Assembly (NCBI GenBank): GCA_024642005.1
Contig: JAHECA010000007.1
Coordinates: 1 to 64,000, forward strand
Origin: Robiginitalea sp.
Lineage (GTDB): Bacteria > Bacteroidota > Bacteroidia > Flavobacteriales > Flavobacteriaceae
DNA: 64,000 bases
Direction of reading: 5' to 3'
The notes beneath the pieces were generated by a model. It was not told the DNA's origin, did no database searches, and saw only the letters and a list, made by a program, of their open reading frames with translations. This document shows, one piece after another, positions 17,190 to 25,895 of this stretch. The translations under genes and the position numbers were made by a program. How positions within the stretch are numbered: position 1 is the first letter of the stretch; each line of letters opens with the position of its first letter.

Positions 17190-19547
17190 ATGTTTAAATG
17201 CAAAACATCAGCAGAGGTTGGCGGAATGGGTCACTCTGTAAAAAGGAAAGAAGACGCCCGATTCCTTCACGGGAAGGGCAAATATGTAGACGACGTAAAA
17301 CTGCCGGGCATGCTCCACATGGTCATGGTACGCAGTCCGTACGCCTATGCCAAGATAACGAGTATTAATAAGGATTCAGCCCTGGCGGTGCCGGGGGTGC
17401 TGGCCGTCATTACCGGTCAGGATCTGGCCCAGTACAACCTGCACTGGATGCCCACCCTGCTGTCCGATACCCAGATGGTGTTGCCTACAGATACCGTTAT
17501 GCACCAGAACCAGGAAGTTTGTGCAATCATCGCCACAGACCGCTATGCGGCTGCCGACGGTGCAGATGCCATTGAGATAGAATACGAGCCCATGACGGCT
17601 ATCGTGGACCCGTTCAAGGCACTGGATAAGGATGCGCCCCTGCTGCGCCCCGACAAGGAAGGCCAGAAAGACAACCATATTTATCACTGGGAAAGGGGCA
17701 ACCGGGAAAAGACCGACGCCGCTATTGCCAAGGCAGATGTGGTTGTTACAGAGCGCATCTACCTGCCCCGCATTCACGTGGCTTCCATTGAAACCTGTGG
17801 CTGCGTGGCTTCCTACGACAAAGACACCGAAAAGCTCCTGGTATACCTGACCACTCAGGCACCACACGCCATCCGCACTGTGGTAGCCCTGGTTGCCGGG
17901 CATGTAGGGCTTTCGGAAGAGAAGATCCGCATCATTTCACCTGATATCGGAGGCGGATTCGGAGGAAAGGTGCCGGTATACCCGGCCTATGTAGTCGCAA
18001 TTGCCGCGACCTTCCTGATCGGGAAACCCGTCAAGTGGATCGAAGACCGGTCGGAGAACCTGACCAACGGCTTTGCCCGCGATTACCATATGGACTGCAC
18101 CCTGGCCGCCAGCAAGGATGGCAAGATTCAGGCATTCAAGGTAAAAACGCTGGCCGATCACGGATATACCGATTCCTCCGCAAACCCCTCGAAATACCCG
18201 ACGGGGATGTTCTCCATCTGCACAGGCTCCTATGATTATGAGCACGCATTTGCCGAATTGGATGCGGTATACACCAATAAAGCACCAGGAGGAGTGGCCT
18301 ACCGCTGCTCGTTCCGTGTAACGGAAGCGGTACATGCCATTGAACGGATGGTAGACAAACTGGCCCATAAGCTCGATATGGACCCGGCCATGCTGCGTCT
18401 GAATAATTTCATCAAAAAGGATCAATTCCCCTACGCCTCACCCCTGGGGTGGAGCTACGACAGCGGGGATTATGAGGCTACCCTTAAAAAGGCCATGGAA
18501 ATGGTCGGCTATGATGATTTCAAAAAGGAACAGGCCGAAAAACGGAAGCAGGGTAAACTTATGGGCATTGGCATTTGCACCTTTACTGAAGTAGTCGGTG
18601 CGGGCCCGTCCAAGGATTTCGATATTCTGGGTATCGCCATGTTCGATAGTGCCGAAATACGGGTACACCCAACAGGAAAGGCACTGGCCCGTTTTGGAAC
18701 CAAGTCTCAGGGACAGGGACATGAAACCACCTATGCCCAGATTCTTGCTGAAGAACTCGGCATACCCTATACCGACATTGAGATCGAAGAGGGCGATACG
18801 GATACAGCGCCATACGGCCTGGGAACCTATGCCAGCCGAAGCACACCAACCGCCGGAGCTGCCGCTGCCATTGCTGCCCGTAAACTTCGTGACAAAGGCA
18901 AAAAGATAGCGGCGTACCTGTTGGAAGTAAGCGAAGAGGATATTGAATGGGAGGTTGGCAAATATTTCGTCAAGGGGGCCCCCGATAAATCGAAGACCAT
19001 TCAGGATGTGGTGTTCGCAGCCTACACGAACATCCCTCCCGGCATGGAACCGGGCTTTGAGGCCACCCACTATTACGATCCGCCTAACCTGACCTTTCCG
19101 AACGGCGCTTACATCTGCGTGGTCGAAATCGACAAGGAAACCGGGGTAATCGACGTTAAGCGCTTTGTTGCCATCGATGACTGCGGCAACATCATTAACC
19201 CCATGATCGTGGAAGGTCAGATTCACGGCGGGCTTACCCAGGGTATCGCCCCGGCCATGTACGAAGCCATTCAGTACGACGAGGAAGGGAACGTGCTCAA
19301 CGGTACCTTAATGGACTACCTCGTGCCCACCGCCGTGGAATCTCCGCATTGGGAAACCGGCCACACCATCACCCCCTCGCCCCACCACCCACTGGGGGCT
19401 AAGGGCGTTGCCGAATCGCCCACGGTTGGGGCGCCCCCGGCCATTGCCAATGCCATTATAGACGCCCTCTCGCCGCTTGGGATCCAACACCTCGACATTC
19501 CCATATCTCCTGACAAGGTCTGGGAAGCGATACAGGCGCATTCTTAA
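17190..19547 (+). CDS. coxL: CoxL, form I carbon monoxide dehydrogenase Mo-Cu subunit
   Basis: The 785-residue catalytic subunit (Oligotropha CoxL has 809). The active-site loop is AYRCSFR at residues 370-376 (18297-18317), with Cys373 in the place of the copper-bridging Cys388. This loop defines form I, true CO-oxidising enzymes; form II proteins read AYRGAGR. The Mo-pocket motif 'GGGFGGK' and the base-catalyst Glu742 in 'GVAESPTVG' (Glu763 in Oligotropha) are present. The reaction is CO + H2O to CO2 + 2 e- + 2 H+. No signal peptide is seen, as expected for a cytoplasmic, membrane-associated enzyme. It is followed by a strong hairpin, then coxG-D-E-F. Confidence 0.95.
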   Translation: MFKCKTSAEVGGMGHSVKRKEDARFLHGKGKYVDDVKLPGMLHMVMVRSPYAYAKITSINKDSALAVPGVLAVITGQDLAQYNLHWMPTLLSDTQMVLPTDTVMHQNQEVCAIIATDRYAAADGADAIEIEYEPMTAIVDPFKALDKDAPLLRPDKEGQKDNHIYHWERGNREKTDAAIAKADVVVTERIYLPRIHVASIETCGCVASYDKDTEKLLVYLTTQAPHAIRTVVALVAGHVGLSEEKIRIISPDIGGGFGGKVPVYPAYVVAIAATFLIGKPVKWIEDRSENLTNGFARDYHMDCTLAASKDGKIQAFKVKTLADHGYTDSSANPSKYPTGMFSICTGSYDYEHAFAELDAVYTNKAPGGVAYRCSFRVTEAVHAIERMVDKLAHKLDMDPAMLRLNNFIKKDQFPYASPLGWSYDSGDYEATLKKAMEMVGYDDFKKEQAEKRKQGKLMGIGICTFTEVVGAGPSKDFDILGIAMFDSAEIRVHPTGKALARFGTKSQGQGHETTYAQILAEELGIPYTDIEIEEGDTDTAPYGLGTYASRSTPTAGAAAAIAARKLRDKGKKIAAYLLEVSEEDIEWEVGKYFVKGAPDKSKTIQDVVFAAYTNIPPGMEPGFEATHYYDPPNLTFPNGAYICVVEIDKETGVIDVKRFVAIDDCGNIINPMIVEGQIHGGLTQGIAPAMYEAIQYDEEGNVLNGTLMDYLVPTAVESPHWETGHTITPSPHHPLGAKGVAESPTVGAPPAIANAIIDALSPLGIQHLDIPISPDKVWEAIQAHS

Positions 19548-19558
19548 GAATCACGAAC

Positions 19559-19592
19559 AAAAGGCTGCCCGGTTTTCGGGCAGCCTTTTAAA
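19559..19592 (+). terminator. Strong hairpin between coxL and coxG
   Basis: AAGGCTGCCCG (19561-19571) pairs perfectly with CGGGCAGCCTT (19577-19587); A/T pairs extend the stem and TTTTA follows. It lies 12 nt after the coxL stop and 16 nt before coxG starts, so it would end or attenuate transcription inside the cox gene set and protect the coxMSL message. Confidence 0.75.
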
Positions 19593-19607
19593 AGAAAGAG
19601 AAAAGCT

Positions 19608-20078
19608 ATGAAAGCACAATTGGAAAAAACATTTGAAGTACCTCAGGGAAGCGATCTGGTTTGGGAACACCTGATAGACCCAAACAAGGTAATGGACTGC
19701 GTGCCCGGGGTTTCCATCGATGAAAAGGTTGGCGAAAACCATTACAAGGGAAAAGTCGGGATGAAATTCGGGCCCATAGGTGCCAAATACGATGCCGATA
19801 TTTTTTACGATGAAATTGATGTTGCCAACAAAAAGATCATAATTACCGGTAAAGGTGTTGATGTGAAGGGGCAGGGCAGCGCCGACATGACCATGACCAT
19901 GAACATAACCGACAAAGAAGAAGGCGGTTCAAAACTGGATGCCGTTATGGATGTGACCATCAACGGTAAAATTGCCCAATTCGGGGCCCGGTTGATCACC
20001 ACAGTATCAAACCAGCTGTTCAATCAGTTTGTTACCAACTTCTCGAAAAAGCTTGCTAAGGCCGAAGTATCGGCATAG
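19608..20078 (+). CDS. coxG: CoxG, SRPBCC-fold protein of CO dehydrogenase
   Basis: A 156-residue member of the CoxG/SRPBCC ligand-binding family: 'GSDLVWEHLIDPNKVMDCVPGV', split here as 'VWEHLIDP' and 'MDCVPGVSIDE', then 'YKGKVGMKFGPI', 'DVKGQGSADMTM' and 'GKIAQFGARLI'. In Oligotropha CoxG helps attach the dehydrogenase to the membrane and the respiratory chain. No transmembrane segment is visible here. It sits between two hairpins, so its expression level may differ from that of coxL. Confidence 0.9.
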   Translation: MKAQLEKTFEVPQGSDLVWEHLIDPNKVMDCVPGVSIDEKVGENHYKGKVGMKFGPIGAKYDADIFYDEIDVANKKIIITGKGVDVKGQGSADMTMTMNITDKEEGGSKLDAVMDVTINGKIAQFGARLITTVSNQLFNQFVTNFSKKLAKAEVSA

Positions 20079-20103
20079 CCATCTTTTACGACTTCGAATT
20101 CGA

Positions 20104-20130
20104 AAAGCTATGCCCAAAGGGCATAGCTTT
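20104..20130 (+). terminator. 12-bp hairpin between coxG and coxD
   Basis: AAAGCTATGCCC (20104-20115) and GGGCATAGCTTT (20119-20130) form a perfect 12-bp stem with a 3-nt loop, 24 nt before the coxD start codon. The trailing ATAC is not a good T run, so it may be a processing or stability element rather than a full terminator. Confidence 0.55.
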
Positions 20131-20153
20131 ATACATATGCTAAGTTTACGCTT

Positions 20154-21026
20154 TTGAAAAAAGACATCGACGCCCTCGTCAAGAAGTTTTATGAACACGG
20201 CTACATCCTGGACGATGCCCTGGCCACAAGTGTTTTCCTGCTGAAAAACCTGGGAAAACCCCTCTTGCTCGAAGGCGACCCCGGGGTGGGAAAAACCTCC
20301 CTGGCCGGAACCCTGGCAGCTTCCCTCAATACCCAAATGATACGCTTGCAGTGCTATGAGGGGCTTGATGTCGGAACCACGATTTATGAATGGAATTACC
20401 AGAAACAATTGCTTCACATCAAGCTTTTTGAACAGGAAAAGGACAAGAAAACCCTGGGGGAGGAGATCTTCGGGATGGAGTATCTGCTCGAACGACCGCT
20501 GTTGAGGGCCATCAAGTCTGAAGTCCCGGTGGTATTGCTGATCGATGAAATCGACCGGGCCGACGAGGAGTTTGAGGCCTACCTCCTGGAATTGCTCTCA
20601 GATTTCCAGATCAGCATTCCAGAATTGGGGACCATCCGCGCAAAAACAAAACCCCTGGTAATTCTGACCTCGAACCGGACGAGAGAATTGAGTGATGCCC
20701 TTCGCAGGCGCTGCCTCTACCACTGGATTGATTTCCCGACCAAAACCCGTGAAATAGATATCATTGCCAGGAAACTACCCGAGATAGACGAAGTGCTGGC
20801 TGCCCAGGTAGTCACCTTCATTCATAACCTCCGGAAATCTAGCCTGCACAAGCCTCCCGGCATTGCAGAGACCCTGGATTGGGCCAAAACCCTGCTTGTC
20901 CTCAATGCCGGAAATATCACGGATGAACTGGTGCAAAATACCATCGGATGCGTGCTCAAGCACAAAGACGATGTTGATTTCGTCAGGAACCGGACCGTGG
21001 AAGAGTTCCTAATGCCCGTTAGCTAA
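20154..21026 (+). CDS. coxD: CoxD, MoxR-type AAA+ ATPase
   Basis: A 290-residue AAA+ ATPase: Walker A GDPGVGKT at 41-48, Walker B LLIDEIDR at 128-135, then sensor 1 'ILTSNRTRELSDALRRRC'. In Oligotropha CoxD works with the VWA protein CoxE in the post-translational sulfuration and copper loading of the Mo site. The start must be TTG at 20154, since the next Met lies after Walker A. coxE follows 24 nt downstream. Confidence 0.93.
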   Translation: MKKDIDALVKKFYEHGYILDDALATSVFLLKNLGKPLLLEGDPGVGKTSLAGTLAASLNTQMIRLQCYEGLDVGTTIYEWNYQKQLLHIKLFEQEKDKKTLGEEIFGMEYLLERPLLRAIKSEVPVVLLIDEIDRADEEFEAYLLELLSDFQISIPELGTIRAKTKPLVILTSNRTRELSDALRRRCLYHWIDFPTKTREIDIIARKLPEIDEVLAAQVVTFIHNLRKSSLHKPPGIAETLDWAKTLLVLNAGNITDELVQNTIGCVLKHKDDVDFVRNRTVEEFLMPVS

Positions 21027-21050
21027 AAACCTGTAAGAACATTAGTTGCG

Positions 21051-22187
21051 GTGGTTGAAATAGATAAGACATTTAAAGAAAAGCTGATCGACTTTACCTT
21101 TTATTGTAGGGAGCGACAATTCATCCTTGGTCCGCAAGACACGCGGGAGGCATTCGAAATCGCCTCGCGGGGCTACGGGCTAGACCGCAAAGTATTCCAA
21201 TACAGCCTGAAGGCTATATTCTGCAGGCGCAAAGAACATTTTGACAGGTTCGACGAGATGTTTGACCGCTTCTGGAGCCGCTATTACGAGGAAAATCTCG
21301 AGGAGCGGAAAAAGGTGATAAAGCAGCTGCGAAAGGAATCCGAAACGGACACCTTGATTTTTATGGGCGCCAAGTTCAACAAGCCCAGAAAGGAAAAGGA
21401 AGAGCAGGAGGCCAGGCAGACCAGGGGCGCCAATGAGAGCCTGAGGTTGCGCTTTACCGATTTCTCGAAGGTCGATGTGGTAGACAGGGAACGCCTCGAA
21501 GAATTGGCCGAAGAACTCTTTCACCAAATGAGCATGCGTTTCAAAAGACGGCTGGAAAGCGCGAACCGGGGTACTATTGATGTCCGCAAAACCATCCGGC
21601 ATAGCCTATCGACCGGGGGCCTGATGCTCGACCTGGCCCATAAAAAGAAAAAAAAGGAAAAACGTAAGGTGGTTTTTCTGCTCGATGTAAGCGGTTCTAT
21701 GGATACCTACAGCTATTACCTTTTGAGATATGTGATGGTGCTGAGAAAGTATTTCAAAACATTGGAATTCTTCACATTCAGCACCCACCTGACCCATGTT
21801 ACACCTATGTTGCGCGCGCATAACGAACAGGAGGTACTCAGGCAGGTGGGCCGAAACGTGCAGTCCTGGTCAAGCGGCACCAAAATCGGGGAATGCCTTG
21901 TGGAATTCCTGAATACCTACGGCAATAAATTTCTGAGTCAAAAGCACATTGTCGTAATTTTAAGCGATGGCCTGGAAACCGGTAACGTAACCCAGCTCAA
22001 AGAAGCGGTAGGCACCATAAGGCGAAAATGCAAAACCCTGATCTGGCTGAATCCGCTCAAGGGCATGAAAGATTACCAGCCCATTCAGAAAGGCATTGTA
22101 AATGTTATGCCCCATCTGGATGCCTTTGAATCGGCCCATAACCTGGACAGTTTACTGAAATTGGAAAAATTACTGATGAATGTTTAA
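21051..22187 (+). CDS. coxE: CoxE, VWA-domain maturation factor
   Basis: A 378-residue cytoplasmic protein of the CoxE family. An N-terminal helical region (1-200, charged, with a Lys-rich stretch at about 198-206) precedes a VWA domain whose MIDAS is DVSGSM at 212-217 and 'LSDGLETG' later. CoxE is the partner of the MoxR ATPase CoxD in building the Mo-S-Cu site. Start is GTG at 21051. The last 8 nt overlap the coxF start (22180-22187), indicating coupled translation. Confidence 0.92.
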   Translation: MVEIDKTFKEKLIDFTFYCRERQFILGPQDTREAFEIASRGYGLDRKVFQYSLKAIFCRRKEHFDRFDEMFDRFWSRYYEENLEERKKVIKQLRKESETDTLIFMGAKFNKPRKEKEEQEARQTRGANESLRLRFTDFSKVDVVDRERLEELAEELFHQMSMRFKRRLESANRGTIDVRKTIRHSLSTGGLMLDLAHKKKKKEKRKVVFLLDVSGSMDTYSYYLLRYVMVLRKYFKTLEFFTFSTHLTHVTPMLRAHNEQEVLRQVGRNVQSWSSGTKIGECLVEFLNTYGNKFLSQKHIVVILSDGLETGNVTQLKEAVGTIRRKCKTLIWLNPLKGMKDYQPIQKGIVNVMPHLDAFESAHNLDSLLKLEKLLMNV

Positions 22188-23187
22188 CGAACTGGTATTA
22201 AATATAGAAAAGCATTTGGCCCGGGGCTCAAACTTCGCTATTGCGCAGGTTGTCGACCGTATTGCGCCGAGCTCGGGCAAAGTGGGCGACAAGGCCATTA
22301 TTCTGGAAACCGGAGAGATGATTGGTTGGGTAGGGGGCGGATGCGTGCGCGGCATTGTAATCAAGGAGGCCCTGGAAGTCATCCGGACCAAGCGCTACCG
22401 CAGGGTACGCATTTCTCCAGGGGGAGGATCGCGCGAAACTGAGCATTTTAAAGAGTATGTTATGGCATGTCAAAGCAAGGGGACCGTGGAGCTCCTCATT
22501 GAACCGGTAATTCCGCATCCGGAGATCATAATCGTGGGGAAATCGAATATTGGCAGAAAACTCTCGGTCCTGGCTGCAGCATCTGATTTCCGGGTAAGCG
22601 TAATGGCTACCGATGCCGACCCACACCTGTTCCCAACGGCACACCGAGTACTCGACCAAGTTGATTTTTCCGCATTCGACAACTTGTCTAATGCCTACAT
22701 CATTGTTGCCACCCAGGGGGAGGAAGATGACCTATGCGTAAAAAAATCGCTGCAGACCGAGGCCAGGTACGTCGGATTTGTCGCAAGCGCTAAAAAAGCC
22801 GTGGATATACAGGAGTACCTGCGCAGGGAGGGTGTTTCCGGAGAACGGACCGCGCAACTCAAAAGCCCGGTTGGGCTCGACATCAATGCCAAGCTGGCCG
22901 GGGAGGTGGCCATCAGTATCCTTGCCGAAATCATTGATCATTTCAGAAACGGAAGGGGCTCCGAGATGCTGGGTCGGACCGGGGAGACATCGGAAACCAA
23001 TGCCACCCCCGCGCCGGCAGCGGGTGTGGCCTTCGAAGAAGAGTACTACATAAATCCGGTTTGCCAGGTTCCCGTTTCAAAGAAGAACCCAAAACACGTT
23101 ATTGAGTATAAGGGGCAAACGGTTTATTTTTGCTGCGATGGCTGTAAATTGGCATTTGAAAACAACCCCCAGCAATACATAAAGTAA
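22180..23187 (+). CDS. coxF: CoxF-like XdhC protein fused to a C-terminal YHS metal-binding domain
   Basis: A 335-residue protein. Residues about 1-95 are an XdhC_CoxI domain ('NFAIAQVVDRIAPSSGKVGDK' region, 'GWVGGGCVRG'). Residues about 108-265 are an XdhC_C Rossmann domain ('EIIIVGKSNIGRKLSVLA'), followed by a Pro/Ala/Thr linker. Residues about 288-335 form a YHS domain with Cys295 ('NPVCQVPV') and Cys318, Cys319, Cys322 ('FCCDGCKLAF'). XdhC domains bind Mo-cofactor; YHS domains bind copper or other soft metals. Since the CO dehydrogenase site is Mo-S-Cu, the fusion may deliver or seat both metals. That is inference. Starts inside coxE. Confidence 0.9.
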   Translation: MFNELVLNIEKHLARGSNFAIAQVVDRIAPSSGKVGDKAIILETGEMIGWVGGGCVRGIVIKEALEVIRTKRYRRVRISPGGGSRETEHFKEYVMACQSKGTVELLIEPVIPHPEIIIVGKSNIGRKLSVLAAASDFRVSVMATDADPHLFPTAHRVLDQVDFSAFDNLSNAYIIVATQGEEDDLCVKKSLQTEARYVGFVASAKKAVDIQEYLRREGVSGERTAQLKSPVGLDINAKLAGEVAISILAEIIDHFRNGRGSEMLGRTGETSETNATPAPAAGVAFEEEYYINPVCQVPVSKKNPKHVIEYKGQTVYFCCDGCKLAFENNPQQYIK

Positions 23188-23260
23188 CCATGCATCAAAG
23201 TGGTTTCATGCCCAGGCTTTCCAGTTTGTCCTTCAGAGCATTACGAAGAGAAAATTGCAC

Positions 23261-23878
23261 ATGGTGAGTGAGGATGTTGTGGTACTGATCCTGGCCGCAG
23301 GGGCCTCAAGCCGGATGGGCCGCACCAAAGCCCTGCTGCCCTGGAATGGTAAAACCGTGCTGGAGCACCTGGTCGGGCAGGCCGAACAGGCAGATCTCAA
23401 CCAGGTGGTGGTGGTCACCGGCGCAAGCCATGCTGAAATTTGTGAAAAGACAGCCTTTAAGCCCGATTTATTTGTTGAAAATCCGCAATGGGCATCGGGC
23501 ATGGGAACGAGCATCCGAACCGGGCTCAACCAGGTTCTGAACCGTTTTCCCACATGCCGGGGCGTGCTTATCCTGCTGGCAGACCAACCCCTGGTCGATG
23601 CGGCCTATCTGAATGCACTATGCCGGCAATTTACGGGGAAACCCGATTGCCTGGTCGCAACCCGGTATGGTAAAGCCTGCGGGGTTCCCGCTCTGTTCGG
23701 GAGCTCCTATTTCGATGCCCTGAAAGGACTTCCCCCCGAAAAAGGAGCAAAGGCCCTGCTTGATTCGGCGTCAGATCGGGTTATTTGCCTGGATCCAGGT
23801 CCTAAAGGCAGCGATATGGACACCCCCGAGGCCTATGAAGCGTTAAAAATCCAAAATGATCCCTTCCTCCGGAATTGA
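23261..23878 (+). CDS. mocA: MocA-type molybdenum cofactor cytidylyltransferase
   Basis: Start at ATG 23261 (TTG two codons earlier is unlikely). The 205-residue nucleotidyltransferase has the N-terminal signature 'ILAAGASSRMGRTKALLPW', the AAG..SRMG..K.LLPW form of CTP-using MocA proteins rather than the LAGG form of MobA. 'LLADQPLV' holds the metal-binding Asp, and 'GSDMDTPEAY' ends the core. It would make molybdopterin cytosine dinucleotide, the cofactor form known for Oligotropha CO dehydrogenase. Last gene of the cox cluster, 8 nt before the next signal-peptide gene. Confidence 0.88.
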   Translation: MVSEDVVVLILAAGASSRMGRTKALLPWNGKTVLEHLVGQAEQADLNQVVVVTGASHAEICEKTAFKPDLFVENPQWASGMGTSIRTGLNQVLNRFPTCRGVLILLADQPLVDAAYLNALCRQFTGKPDCLVATRYGKACGVPALFGSSYFDALKGLPPEKGAKALLDSASDRVICLDPGPKGSDMDTPEAYEALKIQNDPFLRN

Positions 23879-23885
23879 TACAGTC

Positions 23886-24968
23886 ATGAGAAAAACCAGC
23901 CTGCTGCTTATATGTATTGCCCTCACCGCAAACCTGTTCGGTCAGGAACTCAGCTTTGAAGCGTACAATCCTGCCCCGACCCTGGTGGTTCCGGGGCAAC
24001 CGGTTTACAGGGCGCGCTACCCCTTCGTAGACATCCACAACCACCAATTCCGGATGCCCACCCAAGACCTGGGCGAGCTAATCGTAGCCATGGATACCCT
24101 GAACATGGCCGTAATGGTGAATCTGAGCGGCGGGTCGGGAGAACACCTCAAAGGGGCCACAGACAATGTAAAAGCACATTATCCGAACCGTTTTGTGGTT
24201 TTCGCAAATGTCGATTTCAGCGGCGTTGGCAGCGAAGGGTGGGGGAGGCAGGCCGCCGCCCAACTGGAAGCGGATGTGCACAACGGGGCAATGGGATTGA
24301 AAATTTACAAAAGCCTGGGGCTTCGCGATAAAGATAGTGAGGGTAACCGAATTGCCGTAGACGATCCGCGCCTCGACCCGGTCTGGGCCAAATGCGCAGC
24401 GCTCCGGATCCCGGTGCTGATACACTCGGCCGACCCGCGCTCGTTCTGGGACCCCATGGATTCCCTGAACGAACGTTGGCTCGAACTCAAATTGCGCCCC
24501 AACCGCAAGCGGGGCGATACCGACCCGGCTCCCTGGCAACAGATCATAGACGAACAGCACCGCCTGTTCCGCCGCCACCCGCAAACTACCTTTATCAATG
24601 CGCACATGGGCTGGTATCCGAACGATCTGGATAAACTCGGCCGGCTCCTGGACGAAATGCCCAATATGTATGTGGAAATTGGCGCCATAATTGCTGAACT
24701 CGGCCGTCAGCCGCGCAGGGCGCATGCCTTTTTTGTAAGGTATCAGGACCGGATCCTATTCGGGAAAGACAGCTGGCAACCTGCCGAATACGCTACCTAT
24801 TTCAGGGTGCTGGAATCAGCCGACGAATACTTTCCCTATCACAAAAAATACCATGCCTTCTGGGCCATGTACGGCATGGACCTTCCCGATGGCGTTTTGA
24901 GGAAGGTTTACTACCTCAATGCACTGAAGCTTTTGCCCGGCATTGACCGTTCCCTTTTTCCAGAGTAG
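23886..24968 (+). CDS. Secreted amidohydrolase (Amidohydrolase_2 family)
   Basis: Start at ATG 23886, giving a signal peptide (RKTSLLLICIALTANLFGQ). The 360-residue TIM-barrel metal hydrolase has 'DIHNHQF' with His51 and His53, 'GLKIYKSLGL', 'PVLIHSADPRSFWDP', 'FINAHMGWYPNDL' and, late, 'LFGKDSW', which match the metal and catalytic positions of amidohydrolase family 2. The substrate is unknown; relatives are decarboxylases or lactonases of aromatic or sugar acids. It follows mocA closely but has no evident part in CO oxidation. Confidence 0.82.
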   Translation: MRKTSLLLICIALTANLFGQELSFEAYNPAPTLVVPGQPVYRARYPFVDIHNHQFRMPTQDLGELIVAMDTLNMAVMVNLSGGSGEHLKGATDNVKAHYPNRFVVFANVDFSGVGSEGWGRQAAAQLEADVHNGAMGLKIYKSLGLRDKDSEGNRIAVDDPRLDPVWAKCAALRIPVLIHSADPRSFWDPMDSLNERWLELKLRPNRKRGDTDPAPWQQIIDEQHRLFRRHPQTTFINAHMGWYPNDLDKLGRLLDEMPNMYVEIGAIIAELGRQPRRAHAFFVRYQDRILFGKDSWQPAEYATYFRVLESADEYFPYHKKYHAFWAMYGMDLPDGVLRKVYYLNALKLLPGIDRSLFPE

Positions 24969-25072
24969 TGCGTTTGATCGAAAAATCGGCCTGAAACCCG
25001 CGATTCGATAAACGGTTGCACTAAATGGTCTCATCCCGCGTTAAGTAGGAGTAAAACCTATTTAGCTAAAGG

Positions 25073-25873
25073 ATGAAAAAGATCGAAATTATGCGAGCGC
25101 TGCTTCTGTTTGCCCTGGGAACCCTGATTCTCGGCCTGCAGGGGTGCAGCACCGATGCAGATGAGCAAGTGATCCCTCAGGATGCCAAACTTACCCAGAC
25201 AGAGTTTCAGGCCGTTATGGGAGCCGATGAATGGACCGGCGCGGTCGATGCCACCCTGGCCGAGATCTATCAGGCAGGGATCGGCATGTCGGGCAAAACA
25301 GCCTTAGACGGATGTTATGACGTTATTTACGGCGATACAGGCTTTTCGGCCACCTTCAAAAATTGTGTACTCAACGGCACAGACAATGTAAACGGCACCC
25401 TGGTAGTGGTTTACAATATTGCCGCCGAAACTACCAGTTTTACAGCTACCTTTGAAGGGTTTTACGTAGGTGACATCGAGCTGAACGGCACCCGTACCTT
25501 TACCCTGGGATCCGGCTCGACCCAAAATGCAATAGCCTTCGAAGTGAGCAGCGAAATGAGTGCCCTGATGGGCGACGGCACACTGATTACCGAAGCTGGG
25601 ATCAAAACCGTGGAGGTAACCCTCGGCGCCTCCCTTACAGCAAGCACATTCACCATACAAGGCTCCTGGAATCTGACCATTGGCGAAAACGCCTATTCCG
25701 CAATCGTGACCAGTGCGCTGTCTGGCACTTTCGACTGCACCCATCTGGTGAGCGGTATCATGGAGCTGAGCAAGAACGGGCTGGAAATTGAAGTTGATTT
25801 TGGCGACGGTTCCTGCGACAACAAGGTAATTATCACCTATCCGAACGGTGCCAAAGAAGAGCTGTTGCTCTGA
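25073..25873 (+). CDS. Uncharacterised lipoprotein
   Basis: A 266-residue protein with lipobox 'LGLQGC' (Cys about residue 25). The rest is beta-rich with alternating Thr/Gly stretches ('GTRTFTLGSGS', 'FTIQGSWNLT'), resembling a small beta-sandwich or half-barrel. It contains four Cys after the lipobox (around 'DGCYDV', 'FKNCVL', 'TFDCTH', 'GSCDNK') that could make two disulfides. I do not recognise a family. Monocistronic, followed by a good terminator. Confidence 0.75.
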   Translation: MKKIEIMRALLLFALGTLILGLQGCSTDADEQVIPQDAKLTQTEFQAVMGADEWTGAVDATLAEIYQAGIGMSGKTALDGCYDVIYGDTGFSATFKNCVLNGTDNVNGTLVVVYNIAAETTSFTATFEGFYVGDIELNGTRTFTLGSGSTQNAIAFEVSSEMSALMGDGTLITEAGIKTVEVTLGASLTASTFTIQGSWNLTIGENAYSAIVTSALSGTFDCTHLVSGIMELSKNGLEIEVDFGDGSCDNKVIITYPNGAKEELLL

Positions 25874-25895
25874 ACGGCAGCACTGCGATAAAAAA

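Noticed and set aside
8312-23878. The Mo-cofactor/CODH island as a mobile element
   Set aside because: No integrase, transposase, tRNA target, flanking repeats or obvious base-composition shift is visible. Ancient transfer remains possible but cannot be shown here.
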